A DNA stretch of 64,000 bases from Rahnella sikkimica (GCF_002951615.1 NZ_CP019062.1:434001-498000), one strand, 5' to 3'. Shown: positions 29,430-39,201, numbered from the stretch's first letter. Translations and numbers: made by a program. The notes: generated from the sequence alone by a model not told the origin.

Positions 29430-30265
29430 TGTCTGCGATGCTCGAAACCGATCCGCAAACGTTGCTCAATGCCGCCACGCAGGGGCTGCAAATCCGTGAT
29501 TTCAACGCCGGTTATCCGAAGCGTCCTGTGATCCGCAATCTGAACGTACCGATGCTGCCGCGCGGGAAAATCACCGTGCTGCTCGGGCCGAACGGCAGCG
29601 GGAAATCCACCTTGCTGCGTTCGCTGGCCGGGCTGAACCGGGCGGAAGGGCAGTTGCTGCTCGACGGCCACGATTTAATGCCGATGCCGTTTGCCCGCCG
29701 CGCGGAGCAGGTGGTGTATCTGCCGCAGACGCTGCCCGCCGGTGTCCATCTGCATGTGCTGGAATCCATTATCGTGGCGCAGCGTGCGTCCGGCGGTAAA
29801 GGAAAAGCCTCCGAAGGTACAGACAGCGTGATGGCGCTGCTGCGCCAGCTCGGTATTGAACATCTGGCGCTGAGTTATCTGGATCAGCTTTCCGGCGGGC
29901 AGAAACAGCTGGTCGGGCTGGCGCAATCGCTGATCCGCCAGCCATCGCTGCTGCTGCTCGATGAACCGCTCAGCGCGCTCGATCTGAACTATCAGTTCCA
30001 CGTGATGGATCTGGTGCGCAAGGAAACGCAAAAACGCAATATCGTGACGGTGGTGGTGGTCCATGACATCAATATCGCGCTGCGCCACGGCGACCGCGTG
30101 CTGATGCTCAAGGACGGTAATCTGATTGCTGACGGCGAGCCGGAAGCGGTGATCACCCCGGAAAGTCTCGCGCGCGTTTACGGTGTGCGCGGGAGAATTG
30201 AACGCTGCTCGCAGGGAACGCCGCAGATCCTCATCGACGGACTGGTCAGCGACCCCTCGATTTAA
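29429..30265 (+). CDS. Iron-siderophore ABC importer, ATPase
   Basis: This 278-residue FepC/FecE-type ATPase has Walker A GPNGSGKST, Q-loop LPQTLP, signature LSGGQKQL, Walker B LLLLDEP and the switch His in VVVHDIN. Its start overlaps the permease stop by one base. It is the last gene before cirA. A weak GC hairpin (about 30283-30315) follows the stop. Confidence 0.93.
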   Translation: MSAMLETDPQTLLNAATQGLQIRDFNAGYPKRPVIRNLNVPMLPRGKITVLLGPNGSGKSTLLRSLAGLNRAEGQLLLDGHDLMPMPFARRAEQVVYLPQTLPAGVHLHVLESIIVAQRASGGKGKASEGTDSVMALLRQLGIEHLALSYLDQLSGGQKQLVGLAQSLIRQPSLLLLDEPLSALDLNYQFHVMDLVRKETQKRNIVTVVVVHDINIALRHGDRVLMLKDGNLIADGEPEAVITPESLARVYGVRGRIERCSQGTPQILIDGLVSDPSI

Positions 30266-30404
30266 GTTCTGACGACATAAAAACGGGCGCCGCCAATGCA
30301 GCGGCGTCCGCCTTTCACATTGTGAGCCTGAAACTAATAAAAGCATCCTGATAAACCGGGCGGGTTTGTTCGCGCCGCGTTTACCGGTTTGACGGAATTT
30401 AATG

Positions 30405-30433
30405 ACAACGTCCCGCACCGGCGGGGTTGTTTT
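30405..30433 (+). terminator. Terminator-like hairpin in the cirA leader
   Basis: ACAAC pairs with GTTGT and CCCGC with GCGGG, separated by a two-base bulge and a four-base loop, then three more T residues. It lies 19 bases before the cirA start, just upstream of the ribosome site. It could end ABC-operon transcripts or attenuate entry into cirA. Confidence 0.5.
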
Positions 30434-30451
30434 ATCTCATGGAGAGAAGAA

Positions 30452-32425
30452 ATGGCTAAGGTCAAATTTACACCGGCAATCAAAGCCGGGCTGCTCGCTC
30501 AACTGTTCGCCGCCGCGTGTCCTGCGATGGCGGAAGATGTTTCTGAAGTGAAAGAAAAAGAAGACCAGATGGTGGTGACGGCTTCCGCCATCCAGCAAAA
30601 CCTGAAAGATGCGCCAGCCAGTATCAGCGTCATCACCCGCGAAGATCTGCAAAAAAAACCGGTTCAGAACCTGAAAGATGTTCTGAAAGATGTGCCGGGA
30701 GTACAAATCACCAATGAAAGCGACAACCGTCAGGGCGTCAGTATCCGCGGGCTGGGCAGCGGCTACACCCTGATTCTGGTTGACGGCAAACGCGTGAATT
30801 CCCGCAACGCCGTATTCCGCCACAACGACTTCGATTTAAGCTGGATCCCGGCAGAATCAATCGAACGTATCGAAGTGGTGCGCGGGCCGATGTCCTCACT
30901 TTATGGTTCCGATGCGCTGGGCGGCGTGGTTAACATCATCACACGAAAAGTCGGCACCGCGTGGCACGGCACATTGAGCGCGGACACCACGGTTCAGGAG
31001 CACCGCGATCGCGGCGACAGCGGCAACGGAAATTTCTTCGCCAGCGGTCCGCTGGTTGACGATCTGCTCGGCGTAAAAGTCTACGGCGCGCTGGGTAAAC
31101 GTGAGAAAGATCAGGCCAGTTCCGCCAGCGGCAGCACCAGCCAGCCACGCATTGAAGGCTACACGTCGCGTAACGCTAATGTGGAATTCTCACTGACGCC
31201 AACCGAAGATCAGGATATGACGTTCGGTTACGGAATGGATCGTCAGGACAGAGATTCCGACACGCTGGATAAAAACCGTATTGAGCGCGAAAACTACTCG
31301 GTAGGCCACAACGGACGTTGGGGGCTGGCGAATACTGAACTGCGTTTCTACGGTGAAAACATCGAGAACAAAAACGCCGAAACCATCACCTCGAAGAATA
31401 ATTCCCTCGACGGCAAAGTCGTGATCCCGCTGGGGGATTACAACCAGTTCCTGACGTTTGGCGGCGAGTACCGTAACGATAAACTCGAAGACGGCGTGAA
31501 CATGAAAAATGGCGGCAGCACGCAGGCCAACCAGTACGCACTGTTCCTCGAAGACGAATGGCGTATTTTCGAAAGCCTCGCGCTGACCGGCGGCGTGCGC
31601 ATGGACGACCACGAAAACTACGGCGTCAACTGGAGCCCGCGTGCGTATCTGGTCTACAACGCCACCGACACCGTCACTCTGAAGGGCGGCTGGGCATCGG
31701 CCTTCAAAGCGCCGTCCCTGTTACAGCTCAGCCCGGACTGGCAAAGTACTTCCTGCCGCGGCAGCTGTAATGTGGTGGGCAGCAAAGACCTGAAAGCAGA
31801 AACCAGCGAAAGCGTGGAATTCGGCATGTACTACGCCGGGCAGGAAGGCTGGCTGGAAGATGTGAGCGCCAGCGCCACGGTATTCCAGAACGACATCGAC
31901 GACATGATCACCGTCATCCGCACCGCCAACCGTAATCTGGCACCGACCTACGCGAACTTTGCCGGTTTTGACGCCAGCGGCAACCCGATCTTCCGTTATT
32001 ACAACGTCAATAAAGCCCGCATCCGGGGTCTGGAAACCGAAGTCAGCCTGCCGGTCACCGACGTGCTGAATCTGAAGCTGAACTACACCTACAACGACGC
32101 GCGCGACCTGAGCAACGGCGGAAATAAACCGTTGTCCGAACTGCCGTTCCATACCAGTAACGCCACGCTGGACTGGAAACCGTGGGACGCCTGGAGTTTC
32201 TACGTTTCCGCCAACTACAAAGGCCAAAGCCGCACCGTCACCGACGGCAACGCCACGCCGGGCGGATACACCATCTGGAACACCGGGGGTTCGTATCAGG
32301 TGAATAAAGCCGTGAAACTGCGGGCCGGGGTGCTGAACCTGACGGATAAAGACCTGAACCGGGATGACTACAGTTATAACGAGGACGGACGCCGGTACTT
32401 TGCGGCGATCGACTATAGTTTCTGA
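30452..32425 (+). CDS. cirA: TonB-dependent catecholate siderophore receptor CirA
   Basis: This outer-membrane receptor for catecholate iron complexes is the colicin Ia/Ib receptor in E. coli. It has 657 residues from the ATG preceded by GGAGAGAAG; an upstream in-frame ATG would add 21 unrelated residues. In order there is a signal peptide (ending PAMA), a TonB box-like DQMVVTAS, a plug domain ([47 protein letters not shown]), then a 22-strand barrel ending in a C-terminal Phe (AAIDYSF). Similarity to E. coli CirA is high throughout. Adjacency to a Fur-box ABC importer suggests that the two share a ligand. Confidence 0.94.
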   Translation: MAKVKFTPAIKAGLLAQLFAAACPAMAEDVSEVKEKEDQMVVTASAIQQNLKDAPASISVITREDLQKKPVQNLKDVLKDVPGVQITNESDNRQGVSIRGLGSGYTLILVDGKRVNSRNAVFRHNDFDLSWIPAESIERIEVVRGPMSSLYGSDALGGVVNIITRKVGTAWHGTLSADTTVQEHRDRGDSGNGNFFASGPLVDDLLGVKVYGALGKREKDQASSASGSTSQPRIEGYTSRNANVEFSLTPTEDQDMTFGYGMDRQDRDSDTLDKNRIERENYSVGHNGRWGLANTELRFYGENIENKNAETITSKNNSLDGKVVIPLGDYNQFLTFGGEYRNDKLEDGVNMKNGGSTQANQYALFLEDEWRIFESLALTGGVRMDDHENYGVNWSPRAYLVYNATDTVTLKGGWASAFKAPSLLQLSPDWQSTSCRGSCNVVGSKDLKAETSESVEFGMYYAGQEGWLEDVSASATVFQNDIDDMITVIRTANRNLAPTYANFAGFDASGNPIFRYYNVNKARIRGLETEVSLPVTDVLNLKLNYTYNDARDLSNGGNKPLSELPFHTSNATLDWKPWDAWSFYVSANYKGQSRTVTDGNATPGGYTIWNTGGSYQVNKAVKLRAGVLNLTDKDLNRDDYSYNEDGRRYFAAIDYSF

Positions 32426-32435
32426 TTGCAGCGAG

Positions 32436-32458
32436 GCCGCTGCAAAAGCGGCTTTTTT
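32436..32458 (+). terminator. Intrinsic terminator of cirA
   Basis: GCCGCT pairs with AGCGGC around a short loop and is followed by six T residues, directly after the cirA stop and at the edge of repeat copy B. Confidence 0.9.
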
Positions 32459-32459
32459 C

Positions 32460-33246
32460 TCGCTTGCAGCGAGGGTTAACCGGGATAATTTCGGTTTGTC
32501 GCTGGCCGCGAAGACTCTGAGGCTCTGACCGAGAAGGTTTCGGTTTTTCAATTGTAGTGATCGCTCAGCGGCTCGCGCCGAAACCGACCAGAGAGGGCCA
32601 GGACGGCCCCTCTCTGGACTCACCGCGTCTTTTTAAAACAAGCGCTTTCGCTGGCTGGCACTGTTTCAGGTGCCACAGTTATTGCCGCGAAAACTTGCCG
32701 CTGCGCGGTTCCCTTTCTCGGTTTCGAGCCATTGATCTCGAAACACTTCGTTCGGCAAGCTTTCTGAAAGCGGCTTGAGGCTTTTTCACCCTATTACAGT
32801 GGTTTGGTTTGCTCCTCCCCCTGCGAAGGGGGAGGCCGGGAGGGGGTTTAGCAGGCAACTGAGTTGCGAAAACCAACACCCCATCCCGACCTTCCCCTCG
32901 TGAGAGGTGAAGGAGCAAATCAAAATCAGCCAGCATGAATCTTTTGAATGACATAGCCATAGGCCGCTTTCAAAACGACGTTGAGTGAGAGGTGAGAAAC
33001 AGCGAGAGTCTTTTTCCGAGCAGGTTCGAACCCGAAGCGAAAGGACCGCGTAGCGGCGGCGTTTGCGGCAATAGCAGGAGTTTCTGAAACATAGCCAGCG
33101 AGCGAAAGCGCTTGTTGAAAAAAGCGTGGGAGATCAAAGAGGGAGGCGCTTTCCTCCCTCTTTGGCGGTTTCGGTGCAGTGCGTCAAGTGATCACTGCTC
33201 GCGAGAAACCGAAATCTTCTCGTTCAGCCCTTCACTGCCAGCGATA
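32460..33246. repeat. Large palindromic intergenic repeat, copy B (between cirA and the e(P4) gene)
   Basis: This copy has the same architecture as copy A. The left arm runs about 32460-32790 and the inverted right arm about 32950-33246, around a GC-rich core. Arm hairpins are CCAGAGAGGGCC / GGCCCCTCTCTGG (32588-32617, one bulged C) and CAAAGAGGGAGG / CCTCCCTCTTTG (33135-33164). A second variable hairpin, TTTCGAG / CTCGAAA, follows near 32725-32750. Shared blocks include CTCGCTTGCAGCGAG at the outer tip, TTTCGGTTTTTCA, GTGATCGCTCAGCGGC and GCCGCTGCGCGGTTCCC. No coding signal is credible. Confidence 0.88.
32806..32921. repeat. GC-rich core module of repeat copy B
   Basis: Nearly the same 115 bases as the core of copy A, in the same orientation relative to its arms, from GGTTTGCTCCTCCCCCTGCG to GGTGAAGGAGCAAAT. 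The middle reads GCAGGCAACTGAGTTGCG, closer to the solitary copy at 38967 than to copy A. Confidence 0.85.
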
Positions 33247-33300
33247 ATCCAAAACCCGCTCCGGTGTAACCGGAAAAGTTTGCCAGCTTTCTAAAAGCGA

Positions 33301-34107
33301 TCACTTCCCACTCCACGCCTTCAGATTCTGCTCTCTGACTGACAGTTTCGCTTCCGGCGACAACTTATTGTAATCCTTCGCCAGACCGCTCTCCCAGTCA
33401 CCGTACAGCGGGTTCGGCAGAACGATATATTGGGTGCCGAACTGCTGATGGTTCTGGTTTACGAAGGCGCGGCGCTGATCGTTGTTCTGATGATAAGTGG
33501 CGGAACCGAAGTCATTCAGATTGTCGCCCACGTACAGGACAACGTGGTAACCGGCGGCTTTGACGGCGTCAAAACGCACTTGTTTGTTGGAGGTGTCGGA
33601 GCTCAGTAACACCGTTTTGTCATTCGCGCCGGTGAAGCCCAGGCGGTTCATGTTATCGACGGTGGCGGCGTATTCGCTGGTTTTACGGTTTGACACGTAG
33701 AACATCGTGCCGCCGTGGGTATTCACGTAATTAGCGAATTCAACCGCACCCGGAACCGCTGCGGCCTGACGGGCTGCCGTCCATTGTGACCAGGTTTTGC
33801 TGTCGAACGGTTTGTTCGCTTTGACCTGCCACGCGCTGTAAGCGCTGTTATCAAGCATAGTTTCATCAAGATCGACGATAACGGCTTTCTTCTGTCCTGC
33901 CAGCGGTTGTGCATTGTCAAACGCCATTTTGGCCGTGTTGAATGCCTGATACGCCAGTGCCTGATACTCACCGGATTGCTGGAACCAGTTCAGCGCCATC
34001 ACCGATTGGTCGTTCAGCTTCTGCTGGGCATCCGGCTTTTGTTGCGCGCAGCCACTGAGAGCCAGCATGATCAACGCACTGGTAGTGCAAAGCGAAATTT
34101 TGTTCAT
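33301..34107 (-). CDS. Class C acid phosphatase, lipoprotein e(P4) family 5'-nucleotidase
   Basis: This outer-membrane-anchored phosphatase of the HAD/DDDD family has 268 residues. The lipobox is LSGC in MLALSGCAQQ. The first catalytic motif is IVDLDETMLDNS, followed by YVSNRKTSEY and YVGDNLNDFG. In Haemophilus the homologue e(P4) (hel) dephosphorylates nicotinamide mononucleotide for NAD uptake. AGGGATGA precedes the ATG. It lies downstream of a general porin but is separated from it by a terminator. The physiological substrate here is unknown. Confidence 0.92.
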   Translation of the reverse strand: MNKISLCTTSALIMLALSGCAQQKPDAQQKLNDQSVMALNWFQQSGEYQALAYQAFNTAKMAFDNAQPLAGQKKAVIVDLDETMLDNSAYSAWQVKANKPFDSKTWSQWTAARQAAAVPGAVEFANYVNTHGGTMFYVSNRKTSEYAATVDNMNRLGFTGANDKTVLLSSDTSNKQVRFDAVKAAGYHVVLYVGDNLNDFGSATYHQNNDQRRAFVNQNHQQFGTQYIVLPNPLYGDWESGLAKDYNKLSPEAKLSVREQNLKAWSGK

Positions 34108-34234
34108 TTGTCATCCCTATGCTTGTTAAGAAAGATTCGCATTTATGAAAATCGTTAAAACTGTAGCAGATTCAGCGGGGTGTGAAAGGATAAATGATGA
34201 ATTACGCGAGATATGCCGGGGAATTGCAGAAATG

Positions 34235-34267
34235 AAAAAGCCGGAGGGTGAGTCCGGCCGAAAAAAA
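34235..34267 (-). terminator. Intrinsic terminator of the porin gene
   Basis: On the minus strand GCCGGA pairs with TCCGGC around a seven-base loop, followed by TTTTTCATTT and preceded by seven T residues. It lies about 45 bases after the porin stop. Confidence 0.88.
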
Positions 34268-34311
34268 TCAAAGACAGAGAAATAACAATGAGGGAGGGTA
34301 TTTGACTTAAA

Positions 34312-35421
34312 TCAGAACTGATAAACCAGGCCGACAGCCGTTACGTCGTCGTTATTCAGAGCCAATTTGTTGTCATCAGACAGTTGGTTGATTTTATAAT
34401 CAACATACGCAGACATATTTTTGTTGAAATAATAGGTTGCTCCGACGTCAACATATTTAACCAGGTCTGCATCACCGACGTTTTCAATATCTTTCGCTTT
34501 GGTCTGAACATAACCCAGGGATGGACGCAGGCCATTTTCAAACTGATATTGTGCAACAGCTTCGAAGGTTTGGGTTTTATTCGCAAAACCGCTGCCAGCT
34601 GTCGCACCAGTAATACCACCAGGCACGGTAATGGCGATCATATTACGGGTTTCAGCATACATAGCGGCTAAATAAACACCGTTTGCATCGTATTTCATGC
34701 CGCCGGTCCAGGCGTCAGCTTTATCGCCTTTACCGTAGGTGGACTTGCTCTGGCCGGTTGTACGGTCAGAAGAGGCGAATGCGCCGCCGAAGCTCACGCC
34801 GGTATCACCCAGTGCGTAAGTGGTCGACAGGGCATAACCGTCACCGTTCGCGGTGCTGCTGCTGCGGCTGTCATTTTCGTTTTTACCCTGGTACTGAACG
34901 GCAACGTTCAGACCATCGACCATGCCGAAGAAGCCACGGTTACGGTAGGTTGCGACGCCGTTAGTACGGCCTGTCATGAAGCGGTCAGCTTTGGTGTAAC
35001 CGTCGCCACCGAACTCAGGGAACATATCGGTCCAGGCTTCTACGTCGTACAGTGCGCCGTAGTTACGGCCATAGTCGACAGAGCCATATTTGCCGAATTT
35101 CAAACCGGCAAAGCCCAGACGGGTTTTAGTGCCGGTGGTGCTTGGGGTTTTGCTGTCGGATTCCGCGTGGTTAGCCATCACGTTGTATTCCCACTGGCCG
35201 TAACCGGTGATCAAATCATTAATTTGTGTCTGGCCTTTAAAACCGAAACGAACGTAACTCTGGTCACCATCACTGCCGGGTGCGTCAGAGAAATAATGCA
35301 GCCCTTTAACTTTACCGTACAGATCCAGTTTATTGCCGTCTTTATTATAAACTTCTGCTGCGTGAGCTCCTGATGCAATCAGTAAACCAGGAATTAAAAG
35401 TGCCAGAATATTACGTTTCAT
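34312..35421 (-). CDS. General trimeric porin of the OmpC/OmpF/PhoE family
   Basis: This is a 369-residue outer-membrane porin precursor. The signal peptide ends SGAHA, then [20 protein letters not shown] marks the mature N-terminus. The pore-constricting loop 3 motif PEFGGD is present and the chain ends in the usual C-terminal Phe (VGLVYQF). Residues rich in Gly, Tyr and Asp fit a 16-strand barrel. Its paralogue identity (OmpC, OmpF or PhoE) cannot be settled from sequence alone. The 314-base upstream region has long T-tracts and probably OmpR or other control, but no exact box was recognised. Confidence 0.93.
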   Translation of the reverse strand: MKRNILALLIPGLLIASGAHAAEVYNKDGNKLDLYGKVKGLHYFSDAPGSDGDQSYVRFGFKGQTQINDLITGYGQWEYNVMANHAESDSKTPSTTGTKTRLGFAGLKFGKYGSVDYGRNYGALYDVEAWTDMFPEFGGDGYTKADRFMTGRTNGVATYRNRGFFGMVDGLNVAVQYQGKNENDSRSSSTANGDGYALSTTYALGDTGVSFGGAFASSDRTTGQSKSTYGKGDKADAWTGGMKYDANGVYLAAMYAETRNMIAITVPGGITGATAGSGFANKTQTFEAVAQYQFENGLRPSLGYVQTKAKDIENVGDADLVKYVDVGATYYFNKNMSAYVDYKINQLSDDNKLALNNDDVTAVGLVYQF

Positions 35422-35735
35422 GAATTTGTACCCTGCATTTTTTTATTAAAAGCTTTTCGTGAAAGCTTTATATGAAGTCTTGTGGAAAGACGCTAATCAT
35501 CACTTTTGCTATTCATTCCGTGCTGGTGGGGAATTTTCTTAGCGAGGATTTTTTACCGCAGATTTGTGATCAATTTATGACAATCAGAAATGAACTTTTC
35601 TTTTTTTTACAAGTCCTCCACTTTTTATGCTCAATCTGAAGGCGTATTTCGTCGCGATTTCGGGCTGCGTCAAAGGCGGGTCTGTGTGACAATAGACCCC
35701 AACATTCCTGTCCCGACGTACAAAAAAAGAGATGC
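35422..35735. other. Divergent porin/dinG intergenic region
   Basis: About 314 AT-rich bases hold the two divergent promoters. I looked for a LexA box (CTG-N10-CAG) that would make dinG SOS-inducible as in E. coli and did not find one. No small gene or RNA could be supported. Confidence 0.5.
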
Positions 35736-37910
35736 ATGGCGCTTTCCCCCGCAGTAAAAAATCAGATAAGCCAGTGGTATAAAGCCCTGCAACAGCAAAT
35801 CCCGGATTTCATTCCCCGTGCTCCGCAACGCGAGATGATTGCGGAGGTGGCGAAAGTGTTTTCCGGGGATTCCGGACGGCATCTGGCCATCGAGGCACCC
35901 ACCGGTGTCGGGAAAACGCTGTCTTATCTGATCCCCGGCATCGCCGTCAGCCGCGAAGAAGAAAAGCCGCTGATTGTCAGCACGGCCAACGTGGCGTTGC
36001 AGGATCAGATTTTCAGTAAAGATTTACCGCTGCTGAAAAAAATCATCCCCGACCTGAAATTTACCGGCGCTTTCGGACGCGGGCGCTATGTCTGCCCGCG
36101 CAATCTGGCCGCAATGAGCAATGAAAATGCGCAGGGCGATCTGGGGTTATTTCTCGGCGATGAACTTGCGCCTTCCAGCGGTGAAGAGCAGAAACTGTGT
36201 AAAACGCTGGAAACCGCACTCTCGCGCTACGAGTGGGACGGTTTACGCGATCACTACCAGAAAACTATCGATGATCCGTTGTGGATTAAAATCAGCACCG
36301 ACAAAGCCAACTGCCTGAGCCGTAACTGTCACTATTTTCGCGAATGCCCGTATTTTGTGGCACGCAAAGAGATTGAGAGCGCCGATGTGGTCGTCACCAA
36401 CCACGCGCTGGTGATGGCCGCGCTGGAATCTGAATCCGTGCTTCCGCCCGCCAAAGATTTGCTGCTGGTGCTCGATGAAGGCCATCATTTGCCGGAAGTG
36501 GCGCGCGATGCGCTGGAAGTGGATGCAGAAATCACGGCCGTCTGGAACCACCTGCAACTGGACAATTTTGTGCGTCAGATTGAGCAATGTCTGGCGCTGT
36601 TTACCCCGAAAAATCCGCCGCCGCTGACCCATCCCGAACGCCTGCAAAACCACTGCGCGGAGATGCGTGAACTGCTGCTGCTGATTGAACAATCGGTGAG
36701 CCAGTATTTACCGCCTGACCAGCCGGAAGCGGAGTACCGTTTTGAGCTGGGGACGTTGCCGCCTGAGCTGACCGAACAATGCAGCCGCCTGTTTAAGCTG
36801 ACCGACGGATTGCGCAGTCTGGCGGAATTCATGGTGAACGATCTCAGCGAAAAAACCGGCAAGCACGACATCATGCGTCTGCACCGGGCGATTTTGCACA
36901 TGAGCCGTATGCAGGGTTATCTCGAAACCATGAGCAAATTGTGGCGGCTGGCGGCGCTGGATAAAGCGTCGAATGCGCCGATCGGCAAGTGGGTGACGCG
37001 TACGTATTTTGATAACCAGACGCATCTGGTGTTTCACTGTGCGGGTATTCGCGTTAGCGAACAGCTGGAAAAAATGCTGTGGCGCAAAGTGCCGCATGTC
37101 GTTGTCACCTCCGCGACGCTGCGTTCGCTCAACAGTTTTTCACGTATTCAGGAAATGAGCGGGCTGAGTGAAAAGGCGGGCGACCGTTTTGTCAGCCTGG
37201 ATTCACCGTTTAACCACGTGACGCAGGGCAAACTGGTGATCCCGCAAATGACACTTGAACCGGTTCTGGCGAACGAAGCGGCGCATTTGCAGGAAATGGC
37301 GGATTTCTTCCGCACGGAGCTGGCGAAAGGGAAACATACCGGGCAGCTGGTGTTATTCGCCAGTAACCGCGCCTTGCAGCAATTTGTCTCCTTGCTGCCG
37401 GATCTGCGTCTGATGCTGCTGGTACAAGGCGATCAGCCGCGCTATCGTCTGGTCGAGGAACATCGGAAACGTGTTTCTGCGGGTACCACCAGCGTGCTGA
37501 TTGGCCTGCAATCCTTCGCGGAAGGGTTAGATTTAAAAGGCGAACTGCTGACGCAGGTACATATTCATAAAATCGCCTTCCCGCCGGTGGACAGCCCGGT
37601 GATCCTGACGGAAGGCGAATGGCTGAAAACGCTGAAGCGTTATCCGTTTGAGGTGCAAAGCCTGCCGAGCGCATCTTTTAACCTGATCCAGCAGGTCGGG
37701 CGATTGATCCGCAGCCATGAATGTACGGGCGAAATCGTGATTTATGACCGGCGCTTGCTGACCAAAAGCTACGGTTCGCGCCTGCTGGCGGCTTTGCCGG
37801 TGTTCCCGATTGAGCAACCTGAAATGCCCGCGCCGGGGTCGGTGAAGCGTCCGGATCTCCTTAAAACCGCGAAAAAAGAGCCCGCTCGTCGCCGCACGCG
37901 CCGCCGGTGA
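35736..37910 (+). CDS. dinG: ATP-dependent DNA helicase DinG (iron-sulfur, XPD-like)
   Basis: DinG is a 5'-to-3' superfamily 2 helicase that resolves R-loops and G-quadruplex or forked structures. It has 724 residues (E. coli 716). Motif I is APTGVGKT, and the four cluster Cys are C120 (RYVCPRN), C193, C198 and C204 (NCLSRNCHYFRECPYF). Motif II is VLDEGHH, and the C-terminal motifs QSFAEGLDLKG and QQVGRLIRS are present. The tail is basic (RRRTRRR). ybiB follows after 61 bases, as in E. coli. Confidence 0.96.
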   Translation: MALSPAVKNQISQWYKALQQQIPDFIPRAPQREMIAEVAKVFSGDSGRHLAIEAPTGVGKTLSYLIPGIAVSREEEKPLIVSTANVALQDQIFSKDLPLLKKIIPDLKFTGAFGRGRYVCPRNLAAMSNENAQGDLGLFLGDELAPSSGEEQKLCKTLETALSRYEWDGLRDHYQKTIDDPLWIKISTDKANCLSRNCHYFRECPYFVARKEIESADVVVTNHALVMAALESESVLPPAKDLLLVLDEGHHLPEVARDALEVDAEITAVWNHLQLDNFVRQIEQCLALFTPKNPPPLTHPERLQNHCAEMRELLLLIEQSVSQYLPPDQPEAEYRFELGTLPPELTEQCSRLFKLTDGLRSLAEFMVNDLSEKTGKHDIMRLHRAILHMSRMQGYLETMSKLWRLAALDKASNAPIGKWVTRTYFDNQTHLVFHCAGIRVSEQLEKMLWRKVPHVVVTSATLRSLNSFSRIQEMSGLSEKAGDRFVSLDSPFNHVTQGKLVIPQMTLEPVLANEAAHLQEMADFFRTELAKGKHTGQLVLFASNRALQQFVSLLPDLRLMLLVQGDQPRYRLVEEHRKRVSAGTTSVLIGLQSFAEGLDLKGELLTQVHIHKIAFPPVDSPVILTEGEWLKTLKRYPFEVQSLPSASFNLIQQVGRLIRSHECTGEIVIYDRRLLTKSYGSRLLAALPVFPIEQPEMPAPGSVKRPDLLKTAKKEPARRRTRRR

Positions 37911-37971
37911 CTTTTATTGCAAAATATTGATTACCCTGAATAAGCAATTGAACCCATAAGGTAACGGTACG

Positions 37972-38934
37972 ATGGATTACACCAAACTCATCAAAGAAGT
38001 CGGACGCGGAAAAAACCATGCCCGCGATCTGGACCGGGAGCAGTCGCACGCGCTGTATCGTGAAATCCTCGCCGGTGACGTACCTGATTTACAGCTCGGC
38101 GCGTTGCTGATTGCCTTCCGCATCAAAGGCGAAGCCGAGGAAGAAATGCTCGGTTTTTACAGCGCAATGGAAGAGTGTGTGATGCGTCTTCAGGCACCGG
38201 CGAATCGCCCGCTTCCGGTGGTGATCCCGACCTATAACGGCGCACGCAAACAGGCGAACCTCACGCCGCTGCTGGCGATTTTGCTCAGCCGTCTGGGTTT
38301 ACCTGTGCTGGTTCACGGCGTAGATGAAGACCCGACGCGTATCACCAGCGCCGAGATTTTCCGCGCGCTGGGCATCGACGCCGCCCAATCTCAGGAGCAG
38401 GCGCAGCAACAACTCGACGCAGGGAACGCACCGGTTTTTGTGCCGGTTTCCGTTCTGTGTCCGCCTATTGAAAAACAGCTGGCCCTGCGCTGGCAGATGG
38501 GCGTGCGAAACAGCAGCCATACGCTGGCAAAACTTATCACGCCATTTGTCGGTCAGGATTCGCTGCGCTTAGCCAGTGTTTCACACCCGGAATATGTGCA
38601 GCGCGTTTCCTCCTTTTTCCGCCAGATCGACGGTCGCGGTCTGCTCACGCAGGGAACCGAAGGCGAAGTGTACGCTAACCCGCAGCGCTTCCCGCAGACG
38701 CACTTTATCGCCGGTGGCGAACAAAGTGTTCTGGCAGAAAAACAGGAATTTGCTGATGCCGATATTCCGGCCTCGAAAGACGTCGCGGCAACCGTGGCAT
38801 TTATTCAGGGATGTCTGAATGGCGAACGTGCAATCCCGCAGGCGATCCTGAATCAGCTGGCGTGTTGCCTGGTGGGGAGTTGCGTATCGGGGGATTTGGC
38901 GGAAGCGCTGATGATCGTCGAACAGGTGTTTTGA
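37972..38934 (+). CDS. ybiB: YbiB, anthranilate phosphoribosyltransferase-like protein (TrpD2)
   Basis: This 320-residue protein has the fold of nucleoside phosphorylase class III/TrpD enzymes. The E. coli homologue binds nucleic acid and is encoded next to dinG under LexA control. It has the glycine-rich N-terminal helical domain and GARKQANLTPLLAILLSRLG at the phosphate region, but lacks a convincing tryptophan-pathway context. The length matches E. coli YbiB. Repeat module C starts about 30 bases after the stop. Confidence 0.93.
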   Translation: MDYTKLIKEVGRGKNHARDLDREQSHALYREILAGDVPDLQLGALLIAFRIKGEAEEEMLGFYSAMEECVMRLQAPANRPLPVVIPTYNGARKQANLTPLLAILLSRLGLPVLVHGVDEDPTRITSAEIFRALGIDAAQSQEQAQQQLDAGNAPVFVPVSVLCPPIEKQLALRWQMGVRNSSHTLAKLITPFVGQDSLRLASVSHPEYVQRVSSFFRQIDGRGLLTQGTEGEVYANPQRFPQTHFIAGGEQSVLAEKQEFADADIPASKDVAATVAFIQGCLNGERAIPQAILNQLACCLVGSCVSGDLAEALMIVEQVF

Positions 38935-38966
38935 TGATGCCAGACCGGGCATCAATTCAGGCGGTT

Positions 38967-39083
38967 TGATTTGCGCCTTCCCCTCTCACGAGGGGAAGGA
39001 CGGGATGGGGTGTTGCTTTTAGCGACTCAGTTGCCTGCTAAACCCCCTCCCAACCTCCCCCTTCGCAGGGGGAGGAGCAAACT
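38967..39083. repeat. Solitary GC-rich core module (copy C), opposite orientation
   Basis: This is the same module as the cores of copies A and B, here inverted. It runs from TTTGATTTGCGCCTTCCCC through GGGATGGGGTGTTGC and CCTGCTAAACCCCCTCCC to GGGGGAGGAGCAAAC. It has no left arm, and only a remnant of an arm follows on the right. This shows that the module occurs apart from the full palindrome. Confidence 0.85.
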
Positions 39084-39106
39084 AATCCACTGTTATATAA
39101 TGGAAA

Positions 39107-39170
39107 ATCACTTTCCTCTCTGCTCGGTTTCCCCGCTCGCCGCCATTGAAAAACCGAAATTTACTCGTTC
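39107..39170. repeat. Relic of the palindrome arm next to core C
   Basis: CACTTTCCTCTCTGCTCGG, then CGCCATTGAAAAACCG and AAATTTACTCG, match the outer part of the right arms of the large repeats (CTTTCCTCTCTGC is one half of the arm hairpin). The partner half and the inner arm are missing, so this is a deletion derivative. Confidence 0.75.
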
Positions 39171-39201
39171 TTAGAAAGCCTGCTGTAAGCGCCAAAAACC
39201 G

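Noticed and set aside
31721..32623. Long minus-strand frame over the end of cirA and palindrome B
   Set aside because: Shadow of cirA codon usage running into the repeat; cirA is unambiguous on the plus strand.
35422..35735. SOS (LexA) box for dinG
   Set aside because: No CTG-N10-CAG arrangement was found in the gap.
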